Position numbers and translations under genes: made by a program. A DNA stretch of 21,597 nucleotides from Emiliania huxleyi CCMP1516 (taxonomy: Eukaryota; Haptophyta; Isochrysidales; Noelaerhabdaceae): contig NW_005195940.1 of the NCBI RefSeq assembly GCF_000372725.1, positions 19,176 through 40,772 of the forward strand, given 5' to 3'. The notes under the pieces were generated by a model. That model was not told the DNA's origin. It did no database searches and worked only from the letters and a program-made list of their open reading frames with translations. Below are positions 1 through 7,748 of the stretch, piece by piece. Position 1 is the first letter of the stretch. Each line of letters begins with the position of its first letter.

Positions 1-16
1 CACTGCCTGGGGTTTT

Positions 17-57
17 CCCCCCCCCCCCCCCCCCCGCGGCCGCCGCCCCCCCCCCCG
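17..57. repeat. Poly-C tracts with short GC-rich interruption
   Basis: Two runs of C (about 19 and 13 bases) separated by a GCGGCCGCCG stretch. They lie just upstream of the exon at 120-314 and could serve as its C-only polypyrimidine tract. Similar C runs precede exons elsewhere in the window (10697-10713 and about 20047-20060). Confidence 0.7.
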
Positions 58-119
58 CTAGCCCCCCTGCCAGCTCTCGCCCGGGATGTCTCTGACGCGG
101 AGCCGGCCGTCGGCGGCAG

Positions 120-314
120 GTCGAGCTGCGGATCGGCAAGGCAATCGTCAGGTGGTCGCCGGAGCGGCCTCTTGTCCTCGTGAGCGGCGAGGTCGGCGCG
201 GCGGCAACGGATCCCAGCCGCTGGCGCTTGCGCGACTTTGGCGTCGGGTTTGATCCCGGGACCGATTGTCAGACGCGCGACATCTTCGCCAGCTTGCCGC
301 ACCTCATCTCCTGA
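120..314 (+). CDS. Last exon of an unrecognised gene (5' part outside the window)
   Basis: An open frame of 64 codons ends in TGA at 312-314. It follows an acceptor-like GGCGGCAG at 112-119, and the same frame has a TGA a little upstream (about 93), so the exon must start after that point. The peptide begins VELRIGKAIVRWSPERPLV and ends with DIFASLPHLIS. Its mixed composition, with aromatic and charged residues and normal GC-rich codon use, looks coding, unlike the shadow frames. I do not recognise a family. The upstream poly-C DNA fits an intron. The exact acceptor is inferred, and the stop could also belong to a slightly different splice form. Confidence 0.4.
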   Translation, partial: VELRIGKAIVRWSPERPLVLVSGEVGAAATDPSRWRLRDFGVGFDPGTDCQTRDIFASLPHLIS

Positions 315-761
315 TTTGTGTGGGGTCGGCGCTCTTATAACAAAGCGTATCCAGGGGGGTCGCTCCCACTTCCCGCGCGTGGCACGCACGGGGTGCTTCT
401 TTTTTATTCGTTGTTATAACTGTGACCGCCTGTGTGTGATCATGTGTACAAATCAACAAAGTGATGTATAAAGTGATATAAAAAAAAGAGTGTGTCACAC
501 GCTGTGGTGACGTGAGAAGAGATATCTGATTTAATAAACGCGGCGCCGGCGGCGGCCCTGGCCCCTGCGCCGCGGGGCGCGGGGGCGCGGCGCGCTAGGC
601 CCCCCTAGGCGGCGCGGCCGGCCCCTTCAGCTGCACCACTGGGCTGTGACGTGTGAGGTCGGAGGAGTCAACAGTGATCGAGTTCAACGCCTCCTCAGTC
701 ACGTCGCACAGCCACAGGGCGAAGAGAAGGCATCCCTACTATAACGCGATGGCATCCGCTA
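315..761. other. Intergenic region, AT-rich then GC-rich
   Basis: No convincing gene. Positions 395-535 are much more AT-rich than their surroundings and include an imperfect direct repeat (AAGTGATGTAT / AAGTGATATA) and an A-run, plausible 3' flank of the gene to the left. Positions 540-630 are almost pure G+C with a CTAGGC-centred near-palindrome. The rest is the 3' flank of the minus-strand gene ending at 762. Confidence 0.5.
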
Positions 762-3041
762 TTACCCCTTCTTCTTGGGCGCGTCCTTCTTGGCCGTGCT
801 TTTCTTAGACGCGGTCTTCTTGGGTGGGGGCGGCGGCGCGGTCTTCTTGGGGGGGGGCGGAGACGGCGGGCGGCGGCGGGGGGATGGTGCCGGCTCTGAC
901 TCAGCCCCACCCCCTGATTCACCCCCTGGCGCCTGCTCTTCTACCTCTCCCATGGTTCTTGACGCTGGCATGGCCCTTGTGCGTGCCGTCCCGCCGGCAT
1001 GACCACCGTGACCGCCATGGGCACCGCTCTTATGTGGTGCGACCTCTACATCGGATGACTCGCCAGATTGGGATTGGGGCGATTTGGACGACAGGGAAGC
1101 GAAATAGTCATCGAACTTAGCGGAGCTGGACCGGGCCGCGGGCGCCTCCTGTGCCGTTGCTTCTGCTTCGCTAGCCTCTTGTTCCTCGGCCGCCTCCGTC
1201 GTAGTGTCCTCGCCTTGTGGCGCTAAATCGGACGAATCATCACTGTCCTCGGCCGAGCTGCTTTTGGCTCGACTACCGTGGTGACCTTTGATTAGCCCTT
1301 TGTGCCCGCCGTGGCCTTTGTGCGTCCGCTGCGTTGAGTTAGGCTGACCCTGCTCTGCCGCCTCATCATCAGTACCGTCTCCCGCCGCCGCCTCCTCCCC
1401 CTCCTCCTCGCCCTCCTCGTCAGTGCTGTCCGTCCCATCCGCCTCTCCCGCATCCTCCGCGACTGCCTCTGTCATAGCGTCCTCGCCTACGGCCGAATCG
1501 TCACTGTTCTTGGCTGGGCCGCTTTTGGCTCGACTGCCGTGACCTTTGTGCTTGCCGTGGCCCTTGCGCAGCTGCTGCGCTGAGTCTGGTGCGCCCTGCT
1601 CTGCCGCCTCATCATCAGTACCGTCTCCCGCCTCCTCCTCCCCCTCCTCCTCGCCCCCCTGGTCAGTGCTTTCCGTCCCATCCGCCTCTCCCGCATCCTC
1701 CGCGACTGCCTCTGTCATAGCGTCCTCGCCTACGGCCGAATCGTCACTGTTCTTGGCTGGGCCGCTTTTGGCTCGACTGCCGTGACCTTTGTGCTTGCCG
1801 TGGCCCTTGCGCAGCTGCTGCGCTGAGTCTGGTGCGCCCTGCTCTGCCGCCTCATCATCAGTACCGTCTCCCGCCTCCTCCTCCCCCTCCTCCTCGCCCC
1901 CCTGGTCAGTGCTTTCCGTCCCATCCGCCTCTCCCGCTTCCTCTGCGCTATCTGGCTCGCTCGCTACTTCCGCCTTGCCCGCCGCTCCCGCCGTGCCTTC
2001 TTGGACGGCCGCTTCGGCCTCCAACACGGCGGCAAGCCCTCCTGCTGCAGTCACCTCTGACGCATTGGCTCTTACTTGAAGCGCCGTCTCTAATTCTGCC
2101 TTGCTCAAGGAGCCGCTTTTGTCTGCATCGAGCGCCTCAAAGTGCTCGAGAACCAATCTGATGATGAATGGAGTCAGTGTAGATGTCGCCTCTGGAGCTT
2201 CCGCTGTCGTCGCATTTGACGATGTCAATGCTGTAGCGTGCTCTGTCGGAGCATCCTTCTCCGCGGTCGCAGTCGACCCCTCGACAGGCGATGCGGTCGT
2301 CGCATTTGACGATGTCAATTCTGTAGCGTGCTCTGTCGGAGCATCTTTGTCCGCGGTCGCAGTCGACCCCTCGACAGGCGATGCGGTCGTCGCATTTGAC
2401 GATGTCAATGCTGTAGCGTGCTCTGTCGGAGCATCCTTGTCCGCGGTCGCAGTCGATCCCTCGACAGGCGATGCGGTCACCGTCGATGTCTCGTCGGCAG
2501 GCGTAGTTTCATCCTCAGATCCCTCCTCGTCCTCCTCCGGCGTAGGCGTAGACTCCGCCGGCGAAGGTTTCTTGGCAGGCGTAGTTTCATCCTCAGATCC
2601 CTCCTCGTCCTCCTCCGGCGTCGACCTCTCCTCCGAATCAGGAGGAGGTGGCGGCGATGCTGCATTGGAGTCCATTCCAGCGGGTGCTATCTTGGGCTCG
2701 GCGGCTTCAGCGGGCGGCGGCGGCGAGTCTGCTATGCTGACAGGGGCTTTGATGCGCAACTGCTGACCCGAAGTGATGCCGGCTGGTACGACAACCTGTA
2801 GCCGCCCGCCATACGGACTGTTGACAATCATAGCCTGGCCCGCGGTCACCCCCTCAGGCACAGTCACCAGGATCTCGCGAGTTTCGAGAGGTGGAGGCGG
2901 CGGCGGCGGTTGCGCCTCCACAGCCGCGACAGCGGCCACCACGATTGGAGCCACAACAGTCGGCACACTCGACTGATCCGTGAACGCAGCGGTCAGCGCT
3001 ACGACGACGGCCAGCATAGGTCTTGCGCCGCGCGCGGGCAA
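762..3041 (-). CDS. Secreted acidic repeat protein with one EF-hand and a 'VPEGV' module
   Basis: Single 759-codon frame. Residues 1-43 form an N-terminal signal (hydrophobic LAVVVALTAAF) and an Ala/Val-rich stretch, then a poly-proline run. Residues 54-101 carry two related half-modules (VPEGVTAGQ and VPAGITSGQQ), a pattern I associate with algal proteins of unknown function. Residues 139-185 hold two acidic copies of TPEEDEEGSEDETTPA; 190-279 hold three 30-residue repeats, each with an N-glycosylation sequon (SNATT). A canonical EF-hand loop lies at 305-316 (DADKSGSLSKAE). Residues 369-615 hold three 81-residue-class repeats: an acidic half followed by a basic His/Gly half (KGHGKHKGHGSRAK). 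The tail is Pro/Lys-rich (KKTASKKSTAKKDAPKKKG). The architecture suggests an extracellular or vesicular calcium-binding matrix-like protein; that role is inference. No intron is needed. Confidence 0.75.
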   Translation of the reverse strand: MPARGARPMLAVVVALTAAFTDQSSVPTVVAPIVVAAVAAVEAQPPPPPPPLETREILVTVPEGVTAGQAMIVNSPYGGRLQVVVPAGITSGQQLRIKAPVSIADSPPPPAEAAEPKIAPAGMDSNAASPPPPPDSEERSTPEEDEEGSEDETTPAKKPSPAESTPTPEEDEEGSEDETTPADETSTVTASPVEGSTATADKDAPTEHATALTSSNATTASPVEGSTATADKDAPTEHATELTSSNATTASPVEGSTATAEKDAPTEHATALTSSNATTAEAPEATSTLTPFIIRLVLEHFEALDADKSGSLSKAELETALQVRANASEVTAAGGLAAVLEAEAAVQEGTAGAAGKAEVASEPDSAEEAGEADGTESTDQGGEEEGEEEAGDGTDDEAAEQGAPDSAQQLRKGHGKHKGHGSRAKSGPAKNSDDSAVGEDAMTEAVAEDAGEADGTESTDQGGEEEGEEEAGDGTDDEAAEQGAPDSAQQLRKGHGKHKGHGSRAKSGPAKNSDDSAVGEDAMTEAVAEDAGEADGTDSTDEEGEEEGEEAAAGDGTDDEAAEQGQPNSTQRTHKGHGGHKGLIKGHHGSRAKSSSAEDSDDSSDLAPQGEDTTTEAAEEQEASEAEATAQEAPAARSSSAKFDDYFASLSSKSPQSQSGESSDVEVAPHKSGAHGGHGGHAGGTARTRAMPASRTMGEVEEQAPGGESGGGAESEPAPSPRRRPPSPPPPKKTAPPPPPKKTASKKSTAKKDAPKKKG
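1197..1937 (-). repeat. Three tandem 243-bp-class coding repeats (acidic plus His/Gly-basic)
   Basis: Copies 1 and 2 (1452-1937) are 243 bp each and almost identical. Copy 3 (about 1197-1451) is diverged and has small in-frame insertions (GHKGLIKGHHG in place of GHGKHKGHG). Each copy pairs a Glu/Asp-rich half with a Lys/His/Gly half ending SRAKS. Confidence 0.85.
2205..2474 (-). repeat. Three tandem 90-bp coding repeats
   Basis: Three 90-bp units encode 30-residue blocks beginning ASPVEGSTATA and ending SSNATT. They differ at only a few codons (D/E at block position 12, A/E near position 22), which implies recent duplication or gene conversion. Frame is preserved. Confidence 0.9.
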
Positions 3042-3116
3042 GCGCGTGTGTACGGAACACCTTACCCGGCTCTGTCCTTACCGACGTCCAAAGTTCGGCA
3101 AAAGCACCCGGCTCTT

Positions 3117-3300
3117 CACAGCCTTGTTATTGAGAAGAAAATACCTCCTATGGCGCTGTGCGCTGGCCTGTGAGAGGTTGAGGTGCGAGCCCTGGAGGCC
3201 CTGGGGATATTCACAGCCGTTATTGAGAAGAAAATACACCTATGGCGCGGTGCGCTGGTCTGTGAGAGTTGAGGTGCGAGCTCTGAAGGCCCTGGGGATG
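3117..3300. repeat. Imperfect tandem duplication upstream of the EF-hand protein gene
   Basis: A segment of about 90 bp is present twice in tandem (3117-3210 and 3212-3300). Shared blocks include TTATTGAGAAGAAAATAC, CTATGGCGC and GAGGTGCGAG. It lies 75-260 bp upstream of the minus-strand start at 3041, so it may double a promoter or UTR element. No coding sense is visible in it. Confidence 0.8.
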
Positions 3301-3784
3301 GGGGGAGAGTACCCGAAGGGCGCGCAGATTCACACTAGGGTGATAAGAAACAAGAAAGAACCTCGCAGACATCGACAGTGAGGGTGTGAGCGACAGACCC
3401 AGGAAGGTCTTACACTACCTTACGAAGGCTCGACAGAGTTCGGATTGAACATACGACGCTCGACGGTCCGGCCGAGGTTCCTCCGGGCGCAGGCGTCAGG
3501 TCAGGAACGTAGTCCCACCTCATCACAAGATGCTGTGGTCGTGGTCCATCTCCCCTTGGTGGCGTGGCGGATCCGAAGGCGGCGTCCGGCGTGCGCGCGC
3601 GGCGCCGGGCGGCGGCGGGGGCCGGGGGGCGCCGCGGCCCCGCGGCCACGACACGCCGGAGCTCCCCCCCCCCCCCCCCCCCGGGCGCGCGGAGATCATC
3701 GGTCGCGCACATCGGCACAGCGAGAGCATAGCCGAAGGCGGAGAAGGGCAATTGCTATATTCAATTCTGAGCCCTGGTCTGACC
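3301..3784. other. Region without a supported gene; poly-C tract at 3664-3682
   Basis: Several overlapping frames are open on both strands only because the DNA is GC-rich. The minus-strand piece around 3410-3530 (including MRWDYVPDLTPAPGGTS) has some protein character, but I cannot tie it to a family or to splice sites. A run of C starts at about 3667. Confidence 0.35.
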
Positions 3785-3894
3785 CAGCCTGACAGCAAAC
3801 CCCGGACAGCGCCTGACAGTGCCCGACAGCCTGACAGCGTTGACAGCACTTCTCTGACAGCCTGACAGCACGTATCTGACAGCCTGACAGCAGA

Positions 3895-4427
3895 GTCTGA
3901 CAGTCGAGGGGCTCTGTCGCTGTCAGGCCCTAACGTGACAGCCTGACAGCCTGCCCGACAGCCCGACAGCACACAGTGGCCTGACAGCAGCGCTACAAGC
4001 TGACGAGCGACAACGATGGGGAGGCCTTCCGCTGGACCAGCAACTACCAGATCATCAGCAAGGTGTACCTGAAGAAGCACTCCAGTCTGCCTCTCTGCTA
4101 TTCTCTCAGTGCGGCAGACAAGAAGATGGTGACGTCCACCATGAAGAAGATGGTGGGACCGGAGGCAGAGTAGAGACTAGAGTATGTGTGCAGTAGAGTC
4201 CTGCTGGTCTCCTCTTGATAGTGTCATAAGTGTGGCTGGTGTGTGTCAGAGCCTGACAGCACCCGACAGCACCACCTCGCACCTGACAGCACCTCTCCTG
4301 ACAGCAACAGCCCAACGTCTGACAGCAGCAGCAGCCTGACAGCTCTGACAGCTCCGACAGCGTCTGACAGCAACACCCGACAGCTCTGACAGCACCCGAC
4401 AGCTACAGAGCCCCTCGACTGTCAGAC
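3895..4427. repeat. Perfect 23-bp inverted repeat bracketing the exon inside the array
   Basis: Positions 3895-3917 (containing CAGTCGAGGGGCTCTGT) are the exact reverse complement of 4405-4427. The arms lie 487 bp apart. Their unique core is not part of the CTGACAG unit, so the match is not a by-product of the array. It could be the ends of a small mobile element or a large hairpin. Confidence 0.8.
3991..4173 (+). CDS. Last exon of an unrecognised gene embedded in a repeat array
   Basis: Sixty codons end in TAG at 4171-4173. The acceptor would be the array unit itself (TGACAGCAG at 3982-3990). The peptide starts RYKLTSDNDGEAFRWTSNYQ, continues IISKVYLKKHSSLPLCY and ends KKMVGPEAE. The varied composition and lack of low complexity argue that it is coding, in strong contrast to the repeats on both sides. 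I find no partner exon upstream with confidence. The family is not recognised; a Lys/Met-rich C-terminal helix (ADKKMVTSTMKKMVG) is the most visible feature. Confidence 0.45.
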   Translation, partial: RYKLTSDNDGEAFRWTSNYQIISKVYLKKHSSLPLCYSLSAADKKMVTSTMKKMVGPEAE

Positions 4428-4660
4428 ACGCACCCGACAGCACCCGACAGCACTGACAGCACCCGACAGCTGGTCTGACAGAGGCACCTGACAGTGCCTG
4501 ACAGCTGCCCGACAGCCCGACAGATCACCTGACAGCACCTGACAGCCTGACAGCCAGGGCTCAGATTCAATTGCTATTCTACGTCTCGCGCGTCTCTTGA
4601 CTCTTCCCTTTTTCCCTTCCTCTCATTTTTTTCGAATCGTAATAGTGGCACTCGATTCTC

Positions 4661-5153
4661 TCACTGCGCACCCCCTCGCAGCCTCCCCTCCACGCCCGGC
4701 CCGGCAACCCTCTCTGGCAGGCCAGCGGCGACTCGCGCCTCCTCCGCCTCCTCTGGCCACACGTTTCGCGACAGGTGGACGTTGGGGAAGGGCGACGGCG
4801 GCGCCGAGCCGTCCTCTCGGCGGAGGATGGCGGCCACCACGTGCGACTTCTTTTTGGAGAGCGGCCGCACCATCTGCAGTCGGACCATGTCGCCGACGGA
4901 GCACAGGTCAAACTCGTCGTGCGCAAACAGGCGGGTCCGCTTGAGCACGATGCGCTGGTACTTGGGATGACGCCAGTACCAGGGGATGTTCACCACGACC
5001 TGAGCGCGCCGGCGGGCGGGGTGGGGGCGGCGCCTGGCGCCTGGCGCGCACGTGCCGGCGGAGGCGCGCCGTCTTGGCCATCGTCTTTGCGCGCACAACA
5101 TAGCCGACGAGCTTGCCGAGCTGGTGGTAGGGACGCAGGTAGGGGAGCACCAT
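4661..5153 (-). CDS. Organellar (probably mitochondrial) ribosomal protein uS17
   Basis: Two exons on the minus strand: 5153-5052 and 4999-4661, with a 52-nt GT-AG intron (5000-5051); joined in phase 0 they give 146 residues. Small-subunit protein S17 binds 16S-type rRNA. The family signature is clear: LVGYVVRAKTMAKTARL (residues 15-31, bacterial form 'G.VVSDKM.KTV'), RHPKYQR (44-50), AHDE (60-63), VGDMV (69-73) and RPLSKKK (79-85). Without the intron the two halves lie in different frames. The C-terminus has about 50 residues beyond the S17 core, with an acidic segment, not typical of bacterial S17. The start ATG is the first one giving the core; a short upstream segment preceded by TTTTGGTCCAG might be another 5' exon. 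Mitochondrial rather than plastid location is inferred. Confidence 0.88.
5000..5051 (-). other. 52-nt intron of the uS17 gene
   Basis: Donor GTGCGCG follows codon CAC and acceptor GCGCTCAG precedes codon GTC. Removal joins 'TARLRRH' to 'VVVNIPWYW' in frame. It is C-rich near its 3' end. This is one of the shortest introns here and uses canonical GT-AG ends. Confidence 0.8.
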
Positions 5154-5200
5154 CGCCAGGCCGGGCAGTTTCGGAGCGAGGCGAGGGTGCCGGTGTGGCG

Positions 5201-5260
5201 CTGGACCAAAAGAATAGTTAGAGGCTGCGCAGGCCTCCCCCGGTATTTTATTGGTCGATA
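5201..5260 (-). promoter_or_regulatory. Possible core promoter / 5' intron end of the uS17 gene
   Basis: On the minus strand a CCAAT sequence is followed by AAAATACCGGGGGAGG and, 20 bp further, ATTCTTTTGGTCCAG, which looks like a 3' splice site. AAATACCGGGGGAGG recurs at 6485-6499 and ATTCTTTTGGTCCAG recurs (opposite orientation) at 6542-6556, so these are shared modules and not random sequence. Confidence 0.35.
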
Positions 5261-5305
5261 CGAGTAGAGCGGCATCATATGAAAACCCCAGAACGGGTCA
5301 GACAC

Positions 5306-5531
5306 CGTCCCACCGTCCGTCGCCTCGCTACAGACGTCACGCCCCCGCGCGTGGGGTGGCGAGAGGAGCCGTCGTGCTGCTGCGCTGGCCGCTGGGCGCG
5401 TGTGTGGGCGCGGGGCGCCCCCCCCCCCCCCCCCCGCGCGCTGAGCGCTGTCAGCGGTGGGCCACCTCTCGGCTCACGCCGCTGACCCAAGCACCCAACT
5501 GCATGCGTGGCGGCGCCGGCGGCGCAGTCAG
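5306..5531. other. Intergenic, with poly-C tract at about 5418-5435
   Basis: GC-rich sequence with a run of about 18 C and no supported coding frame. The open frames seen here lack any recognisable motif. Confidence 0.5.
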
Positions 5532-5870
5532 AGTACAGAGGAAGGAGAGAGTGTGCACCTAGCTCCTAGGGGTAAAGCCGTAGGCTGTGCGCAGCGCGGC
5601 CGGGCGACGGGTGAGAAGGCTCGCCAAGCACCGCTCAGCGGCGAGGGGGAGGGCGGCGGCGAGGCGCGAGGCGGTGGCAGCGGTGGTGCGGACGGCGGGA
5701 TAGTACAGAGAAGGAGAGAGTGTGCACAGGCTGACCCACAGGCTGTGCGCGCAGCGCGCCGCCGGGCGGGTGAGAAGGCTCGCCAAGCACCGCTCAGCGG
5801 CGAGGGGGAGGGCGGCGGCGGCGGCGGCGAGGCGCGAGGCGGTGGCAGCGGTGGTGCGGACGGCGGGATT
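5532..5870. repeat. Tandem duplication, unit about 170 bp
   Basis: The block from AAGGAGAGAGTGTGCAC to GGTGCGGACGGCGGGAT occurs twice (about 5532-5701 and 5702-5870). The second copy has extra GGC triplets in its GGC-rich part. The shared core GTGAGAAGGCTCGCCAAGCA is exact. It lies immediately upstream of the start codon at 5953, so it may be promoter or 5' UTR sequence. Confidence 0.85.
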
Positions 5871-5952
5871 GACAGGGGAGGCGGCGGCCACGAGCGGAGC
5901 GGCGGCGAGAGGGGGGCAGCGGCGAGGCGCCGGCGAGCGAGGCGCCCGCGCC

Positions 5953-6460
5953 ATGTCAGAGGGACGCCGCCGCGAGATGGAGGGCGGCGGTGACGGAGGC
6001 GAGGGGCGAGGCGGCGGCGGCGGCGGCGGCGGCGAGAACGGCGGCACCGAGTTTGTCTCGGTGAGCGGAGCGGCGGCGGGAGGAGGAGCAGCGCGGCGCT
6101 CTCGCTGTTTGAGCGATGTTTTGAGCCTGGGATCCCATGCCACTGCGACCGGCGTGCCCGGGAGCAGAGATCGCGCGCGCGCCGCATTCACGACGCGCGC
6201 GCGATCTTCGCGGAGTCGGGTCCCCAGAGGGAAGCGGACTTTTCGGCCGACGTCCAGCGGCGCGCAAGGAAGCAGGCGCAGCGCCGGCGGTGTCGCGCTG
6301 CATGGGCCGGCAGGGTGCAGTGGCGAGGGGCGGCGGGCTCGGACGTCCACCGAGTCGCTCCGCGCGGCAGGCGGAGCGCGCGCGCGGGCCAGGAGGCTCT
6401 CGGCAGGCTGAAGAGGACATCTGCGCTTATTGCGGGGCGGGCGGGACTCCACTTTGTATT
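5953..6460 (+). CDS. Start of a possible PHD-finger gene, incomplete
   Basis: Exon 1 (5953-6060) encodes MSEGRRREMEGG, a poly-Gly run and ENGGTEFVS, ending at a strong GTGAGC donor. Exon 2 (6168-about 6289) follows GGGAGCAG in phase 0 and encodes RSRARRIHDARAIFAESG, then QREADFSADVQRRARKQAQRR, a charged helical segment. A further piece, after CTCGGCAG at 6416, reads AEEDICAYCGAGGTPLC. This resembles the first zinc ligands of a PHD finger (C-x2-C, GG, C), but its phase does not match the exon 2 donor I chose, so the link is unresolved. The rest of the finger is not visible; the DNA runs into promoter-like and AT-rich sequence after 6470. It may be a broken gene or have a missing intron boundary. 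Function unassigned. Confidence 0.4.
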
Positions 6461-6469
6461 CGGCACACG

Positions 6470-6499
6470 CCTCCCTACCGGTATAAATACCGGGGGAGG
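6470..6499. promoter_or_regulatory. TATA-containing inverted repeat (CCTCCC..CCGGTAT / ATACCGG..GGGAGG)
   Basis: The arms CCTCCC(TA)CCGGTAT and ATACCGGGGGAGG pair around a central AA, so TATAAATA sits at the top of a potential cruciform. The right arm with its flank (AAATACCGGGGGAGG) also occurs upstream of uS17 on the minus strand (5234-5248). Confidence 0.5.
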
Positions 6500-6959
6500 T
6501 ATTTTACCATCCAAGCCCCTCTCACAGCAGACTGGCTCGGACTGGACCAAAAGAATTTAAAGCCGCGACCCCTGTCTGACCAAAAGAATTCCCAAGCTTG
6601 TTTTCTTTCTCCCCACAATCGCTGTCGTGGGATAATAAATAAATAAATATCTCAGGGAGAGATGGGCGACGCACACGAGGCTGCGCTGCACAAGCACGGG
6701 CGCTCGGGCGGGGGGGGGGCTTCTCCTGCGGAGTCGTGCGTGCGCAGGGCTCCTCTTTGCTTTCTTCTACTCCCTACTATCATCTCGTTCTCCCGTCCTA
6801 CCAGAGAACCGAACGTACAGGAGTGTTTTTCGTACACTACCCCTCTCGAGACTAGACGCTGCACGGTCGCGCTATACATTCTACATGATTATCGAGACAT
6901 GCGCACGGATGTTCGACACGGATGTGCAACCAGTCGCGACAACCCGGGTCGAGGGGGTC
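6500..6959. other. Convergent intergenic region with AATAAA repeats
   Basis: Contains overlapping AATAAATAAATAAATAT (6634-6650), a plausible polyadenylation area for the plus-strand gene, and two copies of (G)ACCAAAAGAAT (6545-6556 and 6579-6589). The remainder up to 6959 is the 3' flank of the minus-strand PH-domain gene. I see no gene. Confidence 0.45.
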
Positions 6960-7646
6960 TCACGGGCGGGCTGCTCGGTTGCTGCTGCTGCCGGTCGCGC
7001 GTCCCATGCTGTCCTTGACTCCGGCGATCGCAGTGTTGAGCTCGTGCCGCGCGTGCGCCCATTGCCGACGCCCGTGTGCGGTCGCGCTCAACGCGCTTGC
7101 CCACGCCATCTTCTCGGCGGTGCTCTCGGCGAAGAGGCAGACAGTCACACGCGCCATGCCGCCGCTGTGCTCGGTCGTCGCAGCGTGCGGGTTCAGCATG
7201 CCGCCGCCGCACATGCCGACACCGACCGGGGTCGGCATCGAGCCGCGCCCACGATCGATGGCTCGATTGAGAGCCTCAGGCTCGACGGTGATGCGGAGCT
7301 CGCAGGGCGAAATTGGCGCGAGGTGGAAGGTCGCTGGCGTGGCATTGTGGGAGGTGACCTCGACGTACAGCAGGGATGCTTCGAGCAGCGGCGCGCCGCT
7401 CGCAGACTCGTCGGCGTACACACGCAGCACGCCCTTCTTGAGCTCAGTCCACCGGCGCAGCCCGTCCATCGTGAGCACGCCCGTCTTCCGCATCGAGGTC
7501 GGTGCCATTCGCCCAGCGACGTCGAGAGCGAAGGATGGCACCGACGCCATCCACGAGCCCGCAGCCCGTGGTGTCGAAGCCCTCGCCGCCGCTGGCGCCG
7601 CCCCCGCCCCTACCGCCTCCCTCGCCGCCGCCACCGAGCCCACCAT
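6960..7646 (-). CDS. PH-domain protein
   Basis: A 228-residue minus-strand frame. Residues about 54-190 fit a pleckstrin-homology fold: strand 1 KTGVLTM, strand 2 RRWTELKKGVLRVYADES (with the usual 'W..L..G.L..Y' spacing), a central stretch FHLAPISPCELRITVEPE, then VTVCLFAESTAEKMAWASAL, where W182 is the near-invariant tryptophan of the C-terminal helix. PH domains bind phosphoinositides or proteins at membranes; the ligand cannot be read from sequence. A 40-residue loop with Gly/Met/Pro interrupts the middle of the domain. The N-terminal 50 residues are Ala-rich; an overlapping ATG four bases upstream opens a Gly-rich frame that does not reach the domain. The final codons end next to a GTGAGA donor-like sequence, so another 3' exon is possible. 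Confidence 0.65.
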   Translation of the reverse strand: MVGSVAAAREAVGAGAAPAAARASTPRAAGSWMASVPSFALDVAGRMAPTSMRKTGVLTMDGLRRWTELKKGVLRVYADESASGAPLLEASLLYVEVTSHNATPATFHLAPISPCELRITVEPEALNRAIDRGRGSMPTPVGVGMCGGGMLNPHAATTEHSGGMARVTVCLFAESTAEKMAWASALSATAHGRRQWAHARHELNTAIAGVKDSMGRATGSSSNRAARP

Positions 7647-7748
7647 TCATGCCTCGCCCTGGCCGCCGTCGACGCTTGCTTTCGATTTCTCTCTCTCTCA
7701 GTGTATGTAGCTCTTACGTACATTCCCGTAGGAGACTCTGCTGACAGG

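Larger units (their letters stand above)
3785..4560. repeat. CTGACAG/CCGACAGC short tandem-repeat array
   Basis: Dozens of copies of a 7-10-base motif (CCTGACAGC, CCCGACAGC, TCTGACAGC) run from about 3785 to 3990 and from about 4247 to 4560, all in one orientation apart from a few inverted copies near 3915-3927. The roughly 250 bases between the two blocks hold a coding exon (3991-4173) and its flank. The unit combines a branch-point-like CTGAC with an acceptor-like CAG. Confidence 0.85.

Noticed and set aside
2101..2766. Plus-strand 221-codon frame with VVAFDDVNAVACSVGAS repeats
   Set aside because: Antisense shadow of the 90-bp repeats of the EF-hand gene, which has the signal peptide and the EF-hand motif on the minus strand.
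5528..6452. Minus-strand Pro/Arg/Ala-rich frames of 219 and 297 residues
   Set aside because: Created by the tandem duplication and GGC-rich DNA; no motif and no splice logic.
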